Part shown: positions 28,051-36,827 of the stretch, one piece after another | Layout of the letters: each line of letters starts with the position of its first letter | Position numbering within the stretch: position 1 is the first letter of the stretch | DNA from: Sphingomonadales bacterium | GTDB taxonomy: Bacteria > Pseudomonadota > Alphaproteobacteria > Sphingomonadales > Sphingomonadaceae | NCBI GenBank assembly: GCA_025362295.1 | Contig: JANYGX010000020.1 | Location: 157,532-221,531 of the forward strand | Reading direction: 5' to 3' | DNA: 64,000 nt | Notes under the pieces: generated by a model | Seen by the model: the letters and a program-made list of their open reading frames with translations, nothing else | Databases searched by the model: none | Told to the model about the DNA's origin: nothing | Program-made: the position numbers and the translations under genes

Positions 28051-28452
28051 CTCTATGTAAAGTCCAAGGATGATTGTGTCGCCACCACAATAATTATCTA
28101 TTGGGCTGCCCAGGCCGCCATCGCTGCCAGAATTCCATATTACATGCGGATCAAGTTCACTGCCATAAACCACAACTTTTTTATGATTGAACTTCGCCAT
28201 TATTTTGGAATGTTTTTCTTTGGGGAAAAAATACCCACTCATGCAGCTTTTATCCAATGTCTTGCCAATATCTGTCTTTTTTTTATAAAGGCGAAACTCT
28301 TGTTTAAATTCTATCCACCCAGAATATTTAACAAGCTTGGGTCCACCGGCTGGTGGAATTTTCGGGAGAGAAAACTCATCGGCTAAACTGGGCATATTTA
28401 GAGCAGCTATTGAAAATGCCGCAAGTGCCACACTAAAAAATAGGGTTCTCAT
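28039..28452 (-). CDS. small secreted protein of unknown function
   Basis: A protein of 137 residues with a clean Sec signal peptide (MRTLFFSVALAAFSIAAL... cleaved near SLADE), so it is periplasmic or secreted. The mature part is Lys- and Gly-rich, with two Cys and no family I recognise. The start is set by a TGATG overlap with the stop of the JAB-like gene (28452), which shows tight translational coupling. Such a pair could be an effector with its periplasmic immunity protein, or an enzyme with an accessory factor. It converges on cysQ with a 12-bp overlap. Confidence 0.7.
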   Translation of the reverse strand: MRTLFFSVALAAFSIAALNMPSLADEFSLPKIPPAGGPKLVKYSGWIEFKQEFRLYKKKTDIGKTLDKSCMSGYFFPKEKHSKIMAKFNHKKVVVYGSELDPHVIWNSGSDGGLGSPIDNYCGGDTIILGLYIELAK

Positions 28453-29105
28453 CACGGCTCTAATACACATCTCACTTTAGCCGTCTGTGGTTTTGCAGGG
28501 TTGGTATAGTCAGCATTAATATCACCATGGCCCTTATTGAGTTTGTCGATGTATGCAGCAAGGTTGAATTTACCACTGCCTTCACCTGTAAATGCACCAG
28601 TAATCAACCTGACGTCAATACTAGACCCTTTGCCATTCGTAGGCTTGAGTGCACTTACACCCCTACTGCTTAGAACATAATTAGGGATGCCAAGGTTATA
28701 GGGAATAGTTCCATCTTTGGGTCCTGGATAAGGCTCTACACCGTTTTTGTCTGGATGTGTATGAATGACTGCAATAGCATCTTTGGAATACTTAATACTG
28801 TATGACACGTAAGAGCTACCATCTTCACACTTGTAATTTTGAGCCGGAGACCGGCTTGCCACAACCACATCGCCATTTTTGAGCATGGCAAACACTTGTT
28901 CATCATTGCTGGCGTAATCAAGCTTGACGTAGCCTTTGCTGCCGTCAGGATTAGTCACGAGCATTCTTCCATTCTGCCAATTGTTTTTAACGGTCTGATC
29001 CATCTGACTTGGTGTGACTTCAGTTTTATGCACATCATTTAAAGATAAATCAGATTTTGATATCGGATATGAAGAGGTAGAATTCGCGACGGTTGGAAAG
29101 GTCAT
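28452..29105 (-). CDS. JAB/DUF4329-like putative metallopeptidase domain protein
   Basis: A 217-residue protein without signal peptide or membrane segment. The central part AVIHTHPD (about 113-120), followed about 14 residues later by the acidic GPKDGTIPYNLGIPNYVLSS, resembles the JAB/JAMM fold as seen in DUF4329-type domains of polymorphic toxins: H-x-H-P, a loop, then Asp, then a G-x-P-x-Y strand. The Ser of the canonical HxH-x7-S-x2-D is not conserved, so catalysis is uncertain. The N-terminal 50 residues are Ser/Thr/Asn-rich. It lies 117 bp after the PqqD-like gene and is coupled to the secreted protein downstream. Identity is inferred from pattern only. Confidence 0.5.
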   Translation of the reverse strand: MTFPTVANSTSSYPISKSDLSLNDVHKTEVTPSQMDQTVKNNWQNGRMLVTNPDGSKGYVKLDYASNDEQVFAMLKNGDVVVASRSPAQNYKCEDGSSYVSYSIKYSKDAIAVIHTHPDKNGVEPYPGPKDGTIPYNLGIPNYVLSSRGVSALKPTNGKGSSIDVRLITGAFTGEGSGKFNLAAYIDKLNKGHGDINADYTNPAKPQTAKVRCVLEP

Positions 29106-29222
29106 AAAATAACTTTGCGTTAATTGAATTACAAATAAGAAATATTGAAATTAAACCAGCTCAACAACCCCAGATTAATACCCAAGAACATTGGGCGAAC
29201 CCATTACGGCTCTATAAAAGCA

Positions 29223-29516
29223 CTACTTGATCAGACGCAGCAATCCCAATGAAATCAACTCGTCAATACGTACGGCAAGCGTTTCGCGTACAGCGTTGTT
29301 ACCATCTGCCTGATGATCGTATTCAGCAATTAATCGATCCAGCAATGCCAGTTTACTGAGTGGTTGCTCAGCGGCACATTCATAAATGTTGCGTAGATCA
29401 GGGATGATGATGTGTGTTGCACCAGAGTTGTTATCAAACACCGCACTAACGCTATCGAACTCGCTCCAAATCACCTGATCTGGATACGCCATGTAACGAA
29501 CGGGCGCATGTTCCAC
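29223..29516 (-). CDS. PqqD-like protein (HPr-rel-A system type)
   Basis: A 97-residue winged-helix RRE-type protein. WSEFDSVSAVFDNNSGATHII, the YECAAEQPLSK region and the C-terminal RIDELISLGLLRLIK match the short PqqD relatives assigned to the HPr-rel-A system. PqqD-like domains bind leader peptides for modification enzymes. It starts 5 bp after the Tat-signal protein gene, so the two are co-transcribed. The HprK-like kinase A gene expected next, from memory of such cassettes, is absent; a JAB-like gene follows instead. Confidence 0.7.
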   Translation of the reverse strand: MEHAPVRYMAYPDQVIWSEFDSVSAVFDNNSGATHIIIPDLRNIYECAAEQPLSKLALLDRLIAEYDHQADGNNAVRETLAVRIDELISLGLLRLIK

Positions 29517-29521
29517 TCTAT

Positions 29522-29980
29522 TTAATTGATCGTTCCCAGCGGAAAAAATGAATTAAGGCAGCTCAAGCCCGGCAGGCTTGAACCAGTCGAACTAAGTTGC
29601 GACTGAAAATATGTTATGTAATCCGTTGGTGCACGGTTGGGCGACGTTGAAGGCACCTGAGCGCCAAAATAACCAACTGACGTGCCGTCAGCGGATTGTG
29701 AATTTGTAGTTGGCACAAGATCACTGTTCGCTGGCAAGGTATCTGTTGAACTTGTAAGGGCTGTGAGAGCTCCAGTGGTGCGGTCTTTAGCAAGATATGG
29801 CGCTTTGATGAGACAATTGGAAACCGAAGCCGCCCAAGCATATCCAGGCCGCAGAGTTAAAACAGCCGGTGCCGCAATGGCCCCAATCTTCAAAAGTTTT
29901 CGGCGTGAAGACGTTACTTCGTCAACAGCCACTATTACTTTATCAGCAGTCTCAGGTGTTTCACTCATAACTCTGTCCAC
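29522..29980 (-). CDS. small Tat-signal protein, candidate peptide substrate
   Basis: A 152-residue protein with a twin-arginine-like leader: SSRRKLLKIGAIAAPAVLTL at about 24-43 and a probable cut after GYAWA. The mature part is Ser/Thr/Ala/Pro-rich and lacks a recognisable domain; two Cys flank it (NCLIK and LSCLNSF). MSETPE, four codons in, may be the real start. Direct coupling to the PqqD-like gene (5 bp) suggests it is the substrate or precursor recognised by that protein. It lies head-to-head with the PhoR-like gene. Confidence 0.65.
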   Translation of the reverse strand: MDRVMSETPETADKVIVAVDEVTSSRRKLLKIGAIAAPAVLTLRPGYAWAASVSNCLIKAPYLAKDRTTGALTALTSSTDTLPANSDLVPTTNSQSADGTSVGYFGAQVPSTSPNRAPTDYITYFQSQLSSTGSSLPGLSCLNSFFPLGTIN

Positions 29981-30166
29981 TCAATGAAGATAAACCTGTG
30001 GTTAAAAATAACACAAGCTGAGAATATATATCAAACTTAATCATTGTTTAAAAGCAATTTATATACCAACACCATAAATCTTTGAATATTTAACTTATAA
30101 CAGATGAAGTTGCTATTCATATGCTATAACAACTGTAAGCAAGTCCGACAGATTTTGAGATTTTTG

Positions 30167-31408
30167 ATGCCCCATTCGAACAACGCTTCCCGATTATTTT
30201 TAGCCATTTTGGCATTAATCTTAGCTATTATAACAGGTGGGTTGCTGATTAATACAATGACAATTGCAGCCAGCTTAACACTTATTGCAGCGCTGGGGCT
30301 TGGCTGGGCAGCACTTGATCTCAATGAATCTTCACAACACAATGATATAAATACGATTTCTGCTAATAACATCGTCAATACCGATCCGGTTCATGACATT
30401 GAAGCGCGCCTGATTGAGGCACTCCCCGACCCTACCCTGATCGTAGATGCGAACGGTCTGGTGACCACTGAAAACGCTGCGGCCAAAAAATTGCTTGGTC
30501 CGATGTCATTAAACGATCCGATAGAGCTTTATCTTCGCCATCCAGCAGCACTGGAAGCTCTAAAGGAGAGTTTGATCAGTGGCAAACCGGAAGAGCGTGA
30601 TGTTGTTATGCTAAGCCCTGCCGAACGATTTTATCAAGTGCGCAGTGCGCCAATTGGCAACGAAAATAACCTGCGACTGCTCACCATGCGCGACCAGACA
30701 AATGCACGCCTTACCGAACGTATGCGGATGGATTTTGTTGCCAATGCCAGTCATGAATTGCGTACACCGCTGGCGACTGTGGTGGGCTTTATAGAAACCC
30801 TGCAGGGTGCCGCTGCCGATGATAGTGCAGCGAGAGTGCGCTTCCTGAAAATCATGGGCGGTGAGGCCAACCGCATGGAACGCCTGATTGAAGATTTGCT
30901 ATCGTTATCGCGCATAGAAATGGATAAATTCGTGCGGCCAACCTTACACCTCATGCTGCCCCCTTTGCTGGGCGAGGTTGTGGCGACACTGGCCATGCGG
31001 CTCGATCTGGAAGAGCGACAGATTTTATCGCATATCGACAGTGATCTCCCCATGGTTATAGCTGATCGCGACCAGATGCTGCAGGTGCTGCACAACCTCA
31101 TTTCCAATGCGCTAAAATACGGCAGGCCCGGCACGCCAATTCACATAACCGCCAGGCACGATCCTGCAACCACGATGGTGCACGTGGCTGTGGCTGATCA
31201 GGGTGACGGTATTTCTGCCGAGCATTTGCCTCGTCTCACTGAACGATTTTACCGCGTTGATACAGCGCGTTCGCGCAGTATGGGCGGCACCGGCCTTGGC
31301 TTGGCCATTGTCAAGCACATCATTGAGCGCCATCGCGGTGAACTTCAGATCACCAGCCAGCAAGCGATCGGCACGACTGTTGAGATCACTTTGCCAACCC
31401 TTAATTAA
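30167..31408 (+). CDS. phoR: PhoR-like sensor histidine kinase
   Basis: A membrane histidine kinase, 413 residues from MPHSNNASR (30167). An ATG at 30104 would add a Cys-containing stretch that does not look native. Two adjacent hydrophobic helices lie at about 8-50, a PAS-like domain at about 80-180, HisKA with NASHELRTPLATVVGF (phospho-His), then N-box LHNLISNALKYG, DQGDGISAEHL, ERFYRVD and GGTGLGLAIVKHI. This is the PhoR arrangement for phosphate starvation. However, phoB and pst genes are not in the window and the next gene is an RNA methyltransferase, so the assignment rests on domain layout. Confidence 0.82.
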   Translation: MPHSNNASRLFLAILALILAIITGGLLINTMTIAASLTLIAALGLGWAALDLNESSQHNDINTISANNIVNTDPVHDIEARLIEALPDPTLIVDANGLVTTENAAAKKLLGPMSLNDPIELYLRHPAALEALKESLISGKPEERDVVMLSPAERFYQVRSAPIGNENNLRLLTMRDQTNARLTERMRMDFVANASHELRTPLATVVGFIETLQGAAADDSAARVRFLKIMGGEANRMERLIEDLLSLSRIEMDKFVRPTLHLMLPPLLGEVVATLAMRLDLEERQILSHIDSDLPMVIADRDQMLQVLHNLISNALKYGRPGTPIHITARHDPATTMVHVAVADQGDGISAEHLPRLTERFYRVDTARSRSMGGTGLGLAIVKHIIERHRGELQITSQQAIGTTVEITLPTLN

Positions 31409-31422
31409 CGCCACATAACATT

Positions 31423-32238
31423 ATGACCACAGACACCATTACCAGCTTCACCAACACCACAGTCAAGTTGCTGCGCAGCTTGCACGATAAAAAAGCGCGC
31501 CAGAATGATGGATTGTTTTTGGCGGAAGGTATGCGCGTTGTTACCGAGGCCATTGATGCTGGCATATACCCCATCATTCTGGCTCACGGCGTTTCAGTGC
31601 GTACGCATCCTGTGTTGCAGCGCTTGGTAGACGCGACGTTAGGGTCCGGCGGCCGGGTGATAGAAACAAACGATGATGTGCTTGCCAAAATCGCCCGCAA
31701 GGATAACCCGCAAATGGTTGTTGCTGCGTTTCCAATGCGCTCGCTAACCCTTAATGCACTCGACCGCACAGCCATGAATATTGTGCTGGTGCTGGAGGGG
31801 TTGAAAGACCCTGGCAACCTTGGCACAATTTTGCGCACTGGCGATGCCGTTGCCGCATCAGCCGTGATCCTCATCGATCAGTGCTGCGATCCGTTTTCGA
31901 CCGAAGCTGTGCGCGCCAGTATGGGCGCGTTGTTTACGCAGAAACTGGCGCACGCGAGCTGGGTTGAGTTCGAACCGTGGCTGCGCGCGGCACCCGCACA
32001 ACTGGTGGGCGCTACCTTAAATACCAGCCACGATTATCAGGCAGTCGCGTACAAGAAGCCAACATTTATCTTCATGGGTAACGAACAAAGCGGCCTGCCA
32101 CCGGCCTATGAGCAAGCCTGCGATGCGCTGGTCAAAATCCCCATGCTCGGTAAGGCAGATAGCCTGAATGTAGCGATATCAACCGCCGTGCTGGCTTACG
32201 AAGTGGTAAACCAGCAGCGGGGGCAAACCATCGTCTAA
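31423..32238 (+). CDS. TrmH/SpoU-family RNA methyltransferase
   Basis: A SPOUT-class 2'-O-methyltransferase, 271 residues. The N-terminal substrate-binding region (about 1-100) has LHDKKARQNDGLFLAEGMRV. The knotted SAM domain shows motif 1 LKDPGNLGTILRTGDA, motif 2 FIFMGNEQSGLPP and motif 3 IPMLGKADSLNVAISTAVLA. The target could be rRNA (RlmB-like) or tRNA; the sequence does not decide. It starts 14 bp after the kinase gene and is probably co-transcribed. Confidence 0.93.
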   Translation: MTTDTITSFTNTTVKLLRSLHDKKARQNDGLFLAEGMRVVTEAIDAGIYPIILAHGVSVRTHPVLQRLVDATLGSGGRVIETNDDVLAKIARKDNPQMVVAAFPMRSLTLNALDRTAMNIVLVLEGLKDPGNLGTILRTGDAVAASAVILIDQCCDPFSTEAVRASMGALFTQKLAHASWVEFEPWLRAAPAQLVGATLNTSHDYQAVAYKKPTFIFMGNEQSGLPPAYEQACDALVKIPMLGKADSLNVAISTAVLAYEVVNQQRGQTIV

Positions 32239-32251
32239 AGTCAATCACACT

Positions 32252-35119
32252 TTAAAACCTGGCTGAAACTCCAAGCTTGAAAAAACGACCAACGATGCCA
32301 GATTGCCCATAGGTTGGGTTATAGTTGGTGGCAGCATAGTTGGCTGGATCGAACTGGGGCTTGGCATCGAACACGTTCAGCACGTTGAAAAATACATCGA
32401 AGTTGTCATTGATTTTGTAACGGCCGGTAAGATCGACGTTAATTGTTCTTCCCGTTTTGCAATTAGCCGGAAAAGGGTTTCCATTAGCATCCGTTGACAA
32501 GCAATCTGGTCCTATGTCAGCCGCCTTTATAGTATAACCGCTTGTGTAATAGGCAGTTCCAGTCAGGTTAAACGGACCATAATCAAAGCTGTTCGACCAA
32601 TGTGAACGTATGCGCGGTGTGCCTGCACCTGAAGACAATATATATGGACCCTGTGTGCCAACATAGTTTTGCGTATCACCGCCCAATGGCGTGAAACTGA
32701 ACTTAAAAATATTAGTAACATCAAGATCACTTGACCATTTTAAATTATCCGTGAGGTTAAAATGCACGGTTACATCTACATCCAGGCCTGAAGTTTTAAG
32801 CGATGCCGCGTTAAAATAGGGTGATTTGATTTCAACAGGCCGCAATTGTGCCGTTGGTGCGCTTGGGTCAGGATTATCAAGCACAATCGAATAGCCAGCG
32901 GGTAAGGGCAAGCCAGCATAATAAGCCGACAGGGCAGTATTAGCATCTCCACCTGAAATAACCTGTTTCTTTTTAATGTTATAATAGTCAACAGTAAAAT
33001 TTAGCCAGCTGAGAGGTTGCGCAACAAAACCCAACGTGAAGCTTTCAGAGAGTTCTGGTTTGATTTTAGGATTTGCCACTGCCGTTTGAGCTAATTGGTA
33101 ACTTTGTACATAGGCGTCACCGTTATGAGCAGCAGCAAAAGCTGCTGGAGGTGAGTATGAAATAAATCCTGAGTTACCGCTGTTGCCACTTTCTGAAAAA
33201 CTTGGTGCGCGAAAACCACGTGAGTACGTACCGCGCAATGCTAGTTGCTTGATAGGTGTTACCTTGAAGCCAACTTTAGGAGAAAAGTTATTAAACCCTT
33301 CAGAATAATGATCAAACCGGCCGGAAATATTAGCTTCTATTTGCTTAATAATTGGCACACCAAACTCAAAATAGGTTGAAGCCACTGTATGACGTCCGAT
33401 AGTTTGCGCTTGACCTAAGCCTAAAGTGCCTTTGCCCGGGTTGTTATCAGGATCGAATGTCCGCTCATATCGAAGCGCTGCACCAATGCCGAGTTGAAGG
33501 GGACCCCCAGGCAATTCAGTTAAGCTTCGTTGCCCGCTGATTTGGATAAGGTCAAGGTCTGTACTGGATTGTTTGACCAGATCAGGCGCTATAGCCTGAC
33601 GCACGGCAGCAGAATTGGTTGATGGATCAACAAAATTATAACTACCGGTTTGAATGGCATTGAATAAGCCTGCAATATTGAGTGAACCGCGATTCGTAGA
33701 GTCCAAATATGTGTGCACAGCTGTTATATCGGCCGTGTATGTCCAGCCTGCAACGCTGCCTTTAATGCCGCCAACGGCACGCAAGACATGATTTGAAATG
33801 GTTGAGCTGCTCGGTATATCACCAAATGCGTATTGAATGAGTGCAACGTTGCCATCTGCCGCAAATGGATTGTTCGGGTTAAGCTGTCCGTTGCTAAGTA
33901 AAACCGGCAAAGCGATGTTATTCGTGTTAATAGGTGTGGATGTCCTGATACCTGCTGGACCGGTACCAAGAACAATTTTGTTTTGATAATAGCTGGCTGT
34001 CAAATAAGCCTCTGTTGCGTCTCCAAGTTTAGCCGTGAATTTTGCCGTTACGCCAAAACGATCTTGTTTAGGTTGTATACTACCATAAAGGCTGGTGAAG
34101 TTTTGCTCGCAATAACTATCCGTACCATTATTTTTTGTTATTGAGTTAGCGCCGCAACCCTTAGGATTTAGAATTTGAAATGGTGCATTGACCATGCCAG
34201 CAGGGTCAGTAGTGTTCGCAACACCGGTGAGAATGTTGTTTGGGTCTGTTAAAGTTCCTGGTTGCACTATGGCGTATACGGAACCACCCTGCCCCGGAAT
34301 ACCGGCATTATTATTCTGGCCACCAAGTGATGACAAATCTGTTGTATTAAAAGGGAAAGGGCGCTTTCTGTTATATATTACGCTATCGTGTTGATATTCG
34401 ACATTAATGTACGCATTATACCCTTTGGTTTCCAAATCACCAGTGCCACCTGTAAAATCAAACCGGTATACGCCGCCACCACCATGCTGCGACGTGCCGC
34501 CTTCCAAGCTGCCTTCAAGGCCTTTAAAAGTATGCTTTGTGATGATGTTCACCACACCGCCGATGGCATCGGCACCATAAGTAGACGAGGCTCCGTCACG
34601 CAATATTTCCACTCTTTCGATCAAGCTATCTGGAATAGTATTTAAATCGACAAAAGCGCGTTGGCCGTCGTCAGCGAGTGCATAGTTGGCTGTGCGGAGA
34701 CCATCGATAACCACCAATGTTGAATTGACTGTTAGACCGCGCAAGGCAACACCTGAAGCACCAGCAGCGAATCCGTTAGCGAATGCGGTTGGTATTGTGC
34801 CAGAGTTATCCGCTGAAATTGATCGAATGGCATCCGCAACGGTCGTTATGCCAGCTTTTGCCAATGTAGCCGCCGAGAGCACTGTAACTGGAGATGGCGT
34901 CTCCTTGTTTGTCCGCCGCAAAATTGAACCCGTGACCACAATCTCTTCAAGCTGCACTTCACCCTTTTTCGCTTCCGTATTTTTTTGCACTGCAACAGGT
35001 GAGTTGGCGGCTGTGTCAGCCGCAATCACTGGTGTACTTGTTAAGCATGTGCCCACAAGTAGCGCCCACACCGGCAGACATTTCATGGAACGCAGGCTGT
35101 TCAGTTGTAATGATGACAT
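32252..35119 (-). CDS. TonB-dependent receptor, orphan
   Basis: An outer-membrane receptor of 955 residues. The signal peptide ends near PVIAAD (about 34), a TonB-box-like LEEIVVTGSILRR lies at about 57-69, the plug (about 75-190) contains VTVLSAATLAKAGITTVADA, DLNTIPDSLIERVEILRDGA and STYGADAIGGVVNIIT, and the barrel ends in KLGVSARF. The 'GSILRR' start and the long Asn/Gly-rich loops place it with the large TBDRs of oligotrophic alphaproteobacteria that take up plant- or algal-type compounds. No catabolic gene is adjacent, so the ligand is unknown. It converges on the methyltransferase gene with a 13-bp gap. Confidence 0.94.
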   Translation of the reverse strand: MSSLQLNSLRSMKCLPVWALLVGTCLTSTPVIAADTAANSPVAVQKNTEAKKGEVQLEEIVVTGSILRRTNKETPSPVTVLSAATLAKAGITTVADAIRSISADNSGTIPTAFANGFAAGASGVALRGLTVNSTLVVIDGLRTANYALADDGQRAFVDLNTIPDSLIERVEILRDGASSTYGADAIGGVVNIITKHTFKGLEGSLEGGTSQHGGGGVYRFDFTGGTGDLETKGYNAYINVEYQHDSVIYNRKRPFPFNTTDLSSLGGQNNNAGIPGQGGSVYAIVQPGTLTDPNNILTGVANTTDPAGMVNAPFQILNPKGCGANSITKNNGTDSYCEQNFTSLYGSIQPKQDRFGVTAKFTAKLGDATEAYLTASYYQNKIVLGTGPAGIRTSTPINTNNIALPVLLSNGQLNPNNPFAADGNVALIQYAFGDIPSSSTISNHVLRAVGGIKGSVAGWTYTADITAVHTYLDSTNRGSLNIAGLFNAIQTGSYNFVDPSTNSAAVRQAIAPDLVKQSSTDLDLIQISGQRSLTELPGGPLQLGIGAALRYERTFDPDNNPGKGTLGLGQAQTIGRHTVASTYFEFGVPIIKQIEANISGRFDHYSEGFNNFSPKVGFKVTPIKQLALRGTYSRGFRAPSFSESGNSGNSGFISYSPPAAFAAAHNGDAYVQSYQLAQTAVANPKIKPELSESFTLGFVAQPLSWLNFTVDYYNIKKKQVISGGDANTALSAYYAGLPLPAGYSIVLDNPDPSAPTAQLRPVEIKSPYFNAASLKTSGLDVDVTVHFNLTDNLKWSSDLDVTNIFKFSFTPLGGDTQNYVGTQGPYILSSGAGTPRIRSHWSNSFDYGPFNLTGTAYYTSGYTIKAADIGPDCLSTDANGNPFPANCKTGRTINVDLTGRYKINDNFDVFFNVLNVFDAKPQFDPANYAATNYNPTYGQSGIVGRFFKLGVSARF

Positions 35120-35267
35120 AGCACGGAAACTCCATTTATGTTGATTTATTGAAATGTAGCGTTGATGCTCACTTATGACTAGTTACTCTCAGCAATAAGC
35201 AAGCACACCAGCAGCTGTTTGTGAGTGGTATGCAACTATTATGTCACACACTACTTGTTGTGCTTCA

Positions 35268-35807
35268 CTATCTCTTGAATTGCAGTGGAATATCGTTTTC
35301 GGTCTTGGCGATTGTTGTTGTGCCAGCCGGAATTGAGGCCGTGGTGCCGGTAACAAAAAAACCTGCGACAGGTAATATAAGTATAGCACCAACCACACCG
35401 GCCGTTCCGGCCTCGCCTTTTTCGTTAGTGACGCCGCGAATGGGAATATCATGGCCATGCACACGAATGGCAATCAACCGCGTGGCCAGCTTGCCGGATT
35501 TGCCCCACATGCCTTTTTTTCGCGCATAAGTCACTTCGCCAGTGGCGGGGGAACCACGCGGAATCACCACATGATCATCCACCGTTACGTCTTGAGCCAC
35601 TTCAAGATCAAACTGGTCGCCGGTTTTATTGTCTTGTGAATTGAGCGGGGTCACAGTGCGCAGACGCACGGTTGTGCCTTGTGGCAGCACTGGCCCTTTT
35701 TTCACGCTGTCGCCTATAATCAATGGATCTGAATCAGCTGCGAAAGTCACAGGTGCGAAAGCCAAAACACAAACAAAACATGCAGAAACTAGAAACGTTT
35801 TAATCAT
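35268..35807 (-). CDS. secreted hypothetical protein
   Basis: A 179-residue protein with a Sec signal peptide cleaved near FAADSD (about 24). The mature region has a beta-rich pattern: PQGTTVRLRTVTPLNSQDNK, TGDQFDLEVAQDV and VIPRGSPATGEVTYAR, a layout seen in a family of conserved alphaproteobacterial periplasmic proteins of unknown role. A Gly/Ala-rich hydrophobic stretch (about 135-155) could insert into a membrane. It stands alone. The 148 bp on the 3' side up to the TBDR start show no gene. Confidence 0.7.
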   Translation of the reverse strand: MIKTFLVSACFVCVLAFAPVTFAADSDPLIIGDSVKKGPVLPQGTTVRLRTVTPLNSQDNKTGDQFDLEVAQDVTVDDHVVIPRGSPATGEVTYARKKGMWGKSGKLATRLIAIRVHGHDIPIRGVTNEKGEAGTAGVVGAILILPVAGFFVTGTTASIPAGTTTIAKTENDIPLQFKR

Positions 35808-35883
35808 GGCGAAACCCCTTTATAATAATAGTTTATAATATGTCAGACATTTTAAATGAATGCAGGATGAACAGGCGGCCATT

Positions 35884-36759
35884 TTATGTAGCGCTCCAGC
35901 GACTAAAAATTGCCGTCGGCAGCAATCGGTTTGAGCCTTCCTCAACAATCGCCATTTCACCGCTTTCAATCGTACCACCAAGATCATGACAGACTGACTT
36001 CACCAGTTCATCAAGAGCAATAGCAGAAGCGCGGATGGCATAAGCCGTCAGAATCAGAAATTGTGAATCTTTGCTCATCAACTGGCGGCAAAGCGCCAGC
36101 ATGTCTGGCAATTGCTCAAACAAATGCCACGCCTCGCCCTTTGGTCCACGCCCGAACTTGGGCGGGTCAAGAATGATGCCATGATAGACCTTGCCGCGCC
36201 GCACCTCGCGGGCCAGAAACTTCATGCAGTCATCAACCATCCAGCGGATTGGTTTATCCACTAAGCCAGATAGCTTCTGGTTTTCAACTGCCGCACTGAT
36301 GGCTTTTTTCGAGGCATCGATATGGGTAACTTTGGCACCAGCTTCTGCTGCAATAAGGCTGGCAACGCCGGTGTAGCCAAACAGGTTCAGCAGTTCAAAC
36401 GGGCCTTTGTGCTGCTCGATTTTTTCGCGCATCCAATCCCATTGTGGTGCCTGATCGGGAAAAAACGCAAGATGACGAAAAGCTGTACACGTTGCCCAGA
36501 ATTTGACTGGCCCCCGGGTGATCGGCCAAGCCTCCTTGTGCGATTGCAGCATGTGCCACTTGCCGCCGCCATCCTCATCCGAACCACCAATAAATTCCGC
36601 ATTGGCTGGCCATGCGGCAAGGCGCGGCTGCCACAGCGCTTGTGGTTCCGGGCGGATAAAGGTGTAAGAGCCGTAGCGCTCATATTTGCGCGCCCTGCCG
36701 CTATCGATGAGTGCGTAATCTTGCCACGGCTGGGTGAGGGCGAGAGAGAGGGTGGTCAT
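35884..36759 (-). CDS. class I SAM-dependent (rRNA-type) methyltransferase
   Basis: A Rossmann-fold methyltransferase of the COG1092 (RlmI/RlmK-related) group, 291 residues. SAM motif I is LLNLFGYTGVASLIAAEAGA (about 130), followed by THIDASKKAISAAVENQ and the catalytic-type LDPPKFGRG (about 205-213). The PUA domain of true RlmI is missing, so the exact target base is open. GC-rich hairpin repeat material starts just upstream (36800). Confidence 0.85.
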   Translation of the reverse strand: MTTLSLALTQPWQDYALIDSGRARKYERYGSYTFIRPEPQALWQPRLAAWPANAEFIGGSDEDGGGKWHMLQSHKEAWPITRGPVKFWATCTAFRHLAFFPDQAPQWDWMREKIEQHKGPFELLNLFGYTGVASLIAAEAGAKVTHIDASKKAISAAVENQKLSGLVDKPIRWMVDDCMKFLAREVRRGKVYHGIILDPPKFGRGPKGEAWHLFEQLPDMLALCRQLMSKDSQFLILTAYAIRASAIALDELVKSVCHDLGGTIESGEMAIVEEGSNRLLPTAIFSRWSAT

Positions 36760-36799
36760 TCAGGTCCTTCCCCACTTTGCAAGCAGGAGCGTAACGGGG

Positions 36800-36822
36800 C
36801 CTCTCCCCCTTGCAGGGGAGGG
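36800..36822. repeat. GC-rich hairpin repeat (CTCTCCCC-TTGC-GGGGAG type)
   Basis: CCTCTCCCCCT-TGC-AGGGGAGGG forms a near-perfect hairpin in the gap between the M16 peptidase stop and the methyltransferase start. On the minus strand it follows the peptidase stop by 6 bp, so it could also act in transcription termination. The same motif recurs at 38100, 42051, 42178, 43097 and 43229. Confidence 0.65.
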
Positions 36823-36827
36823 TTTTA

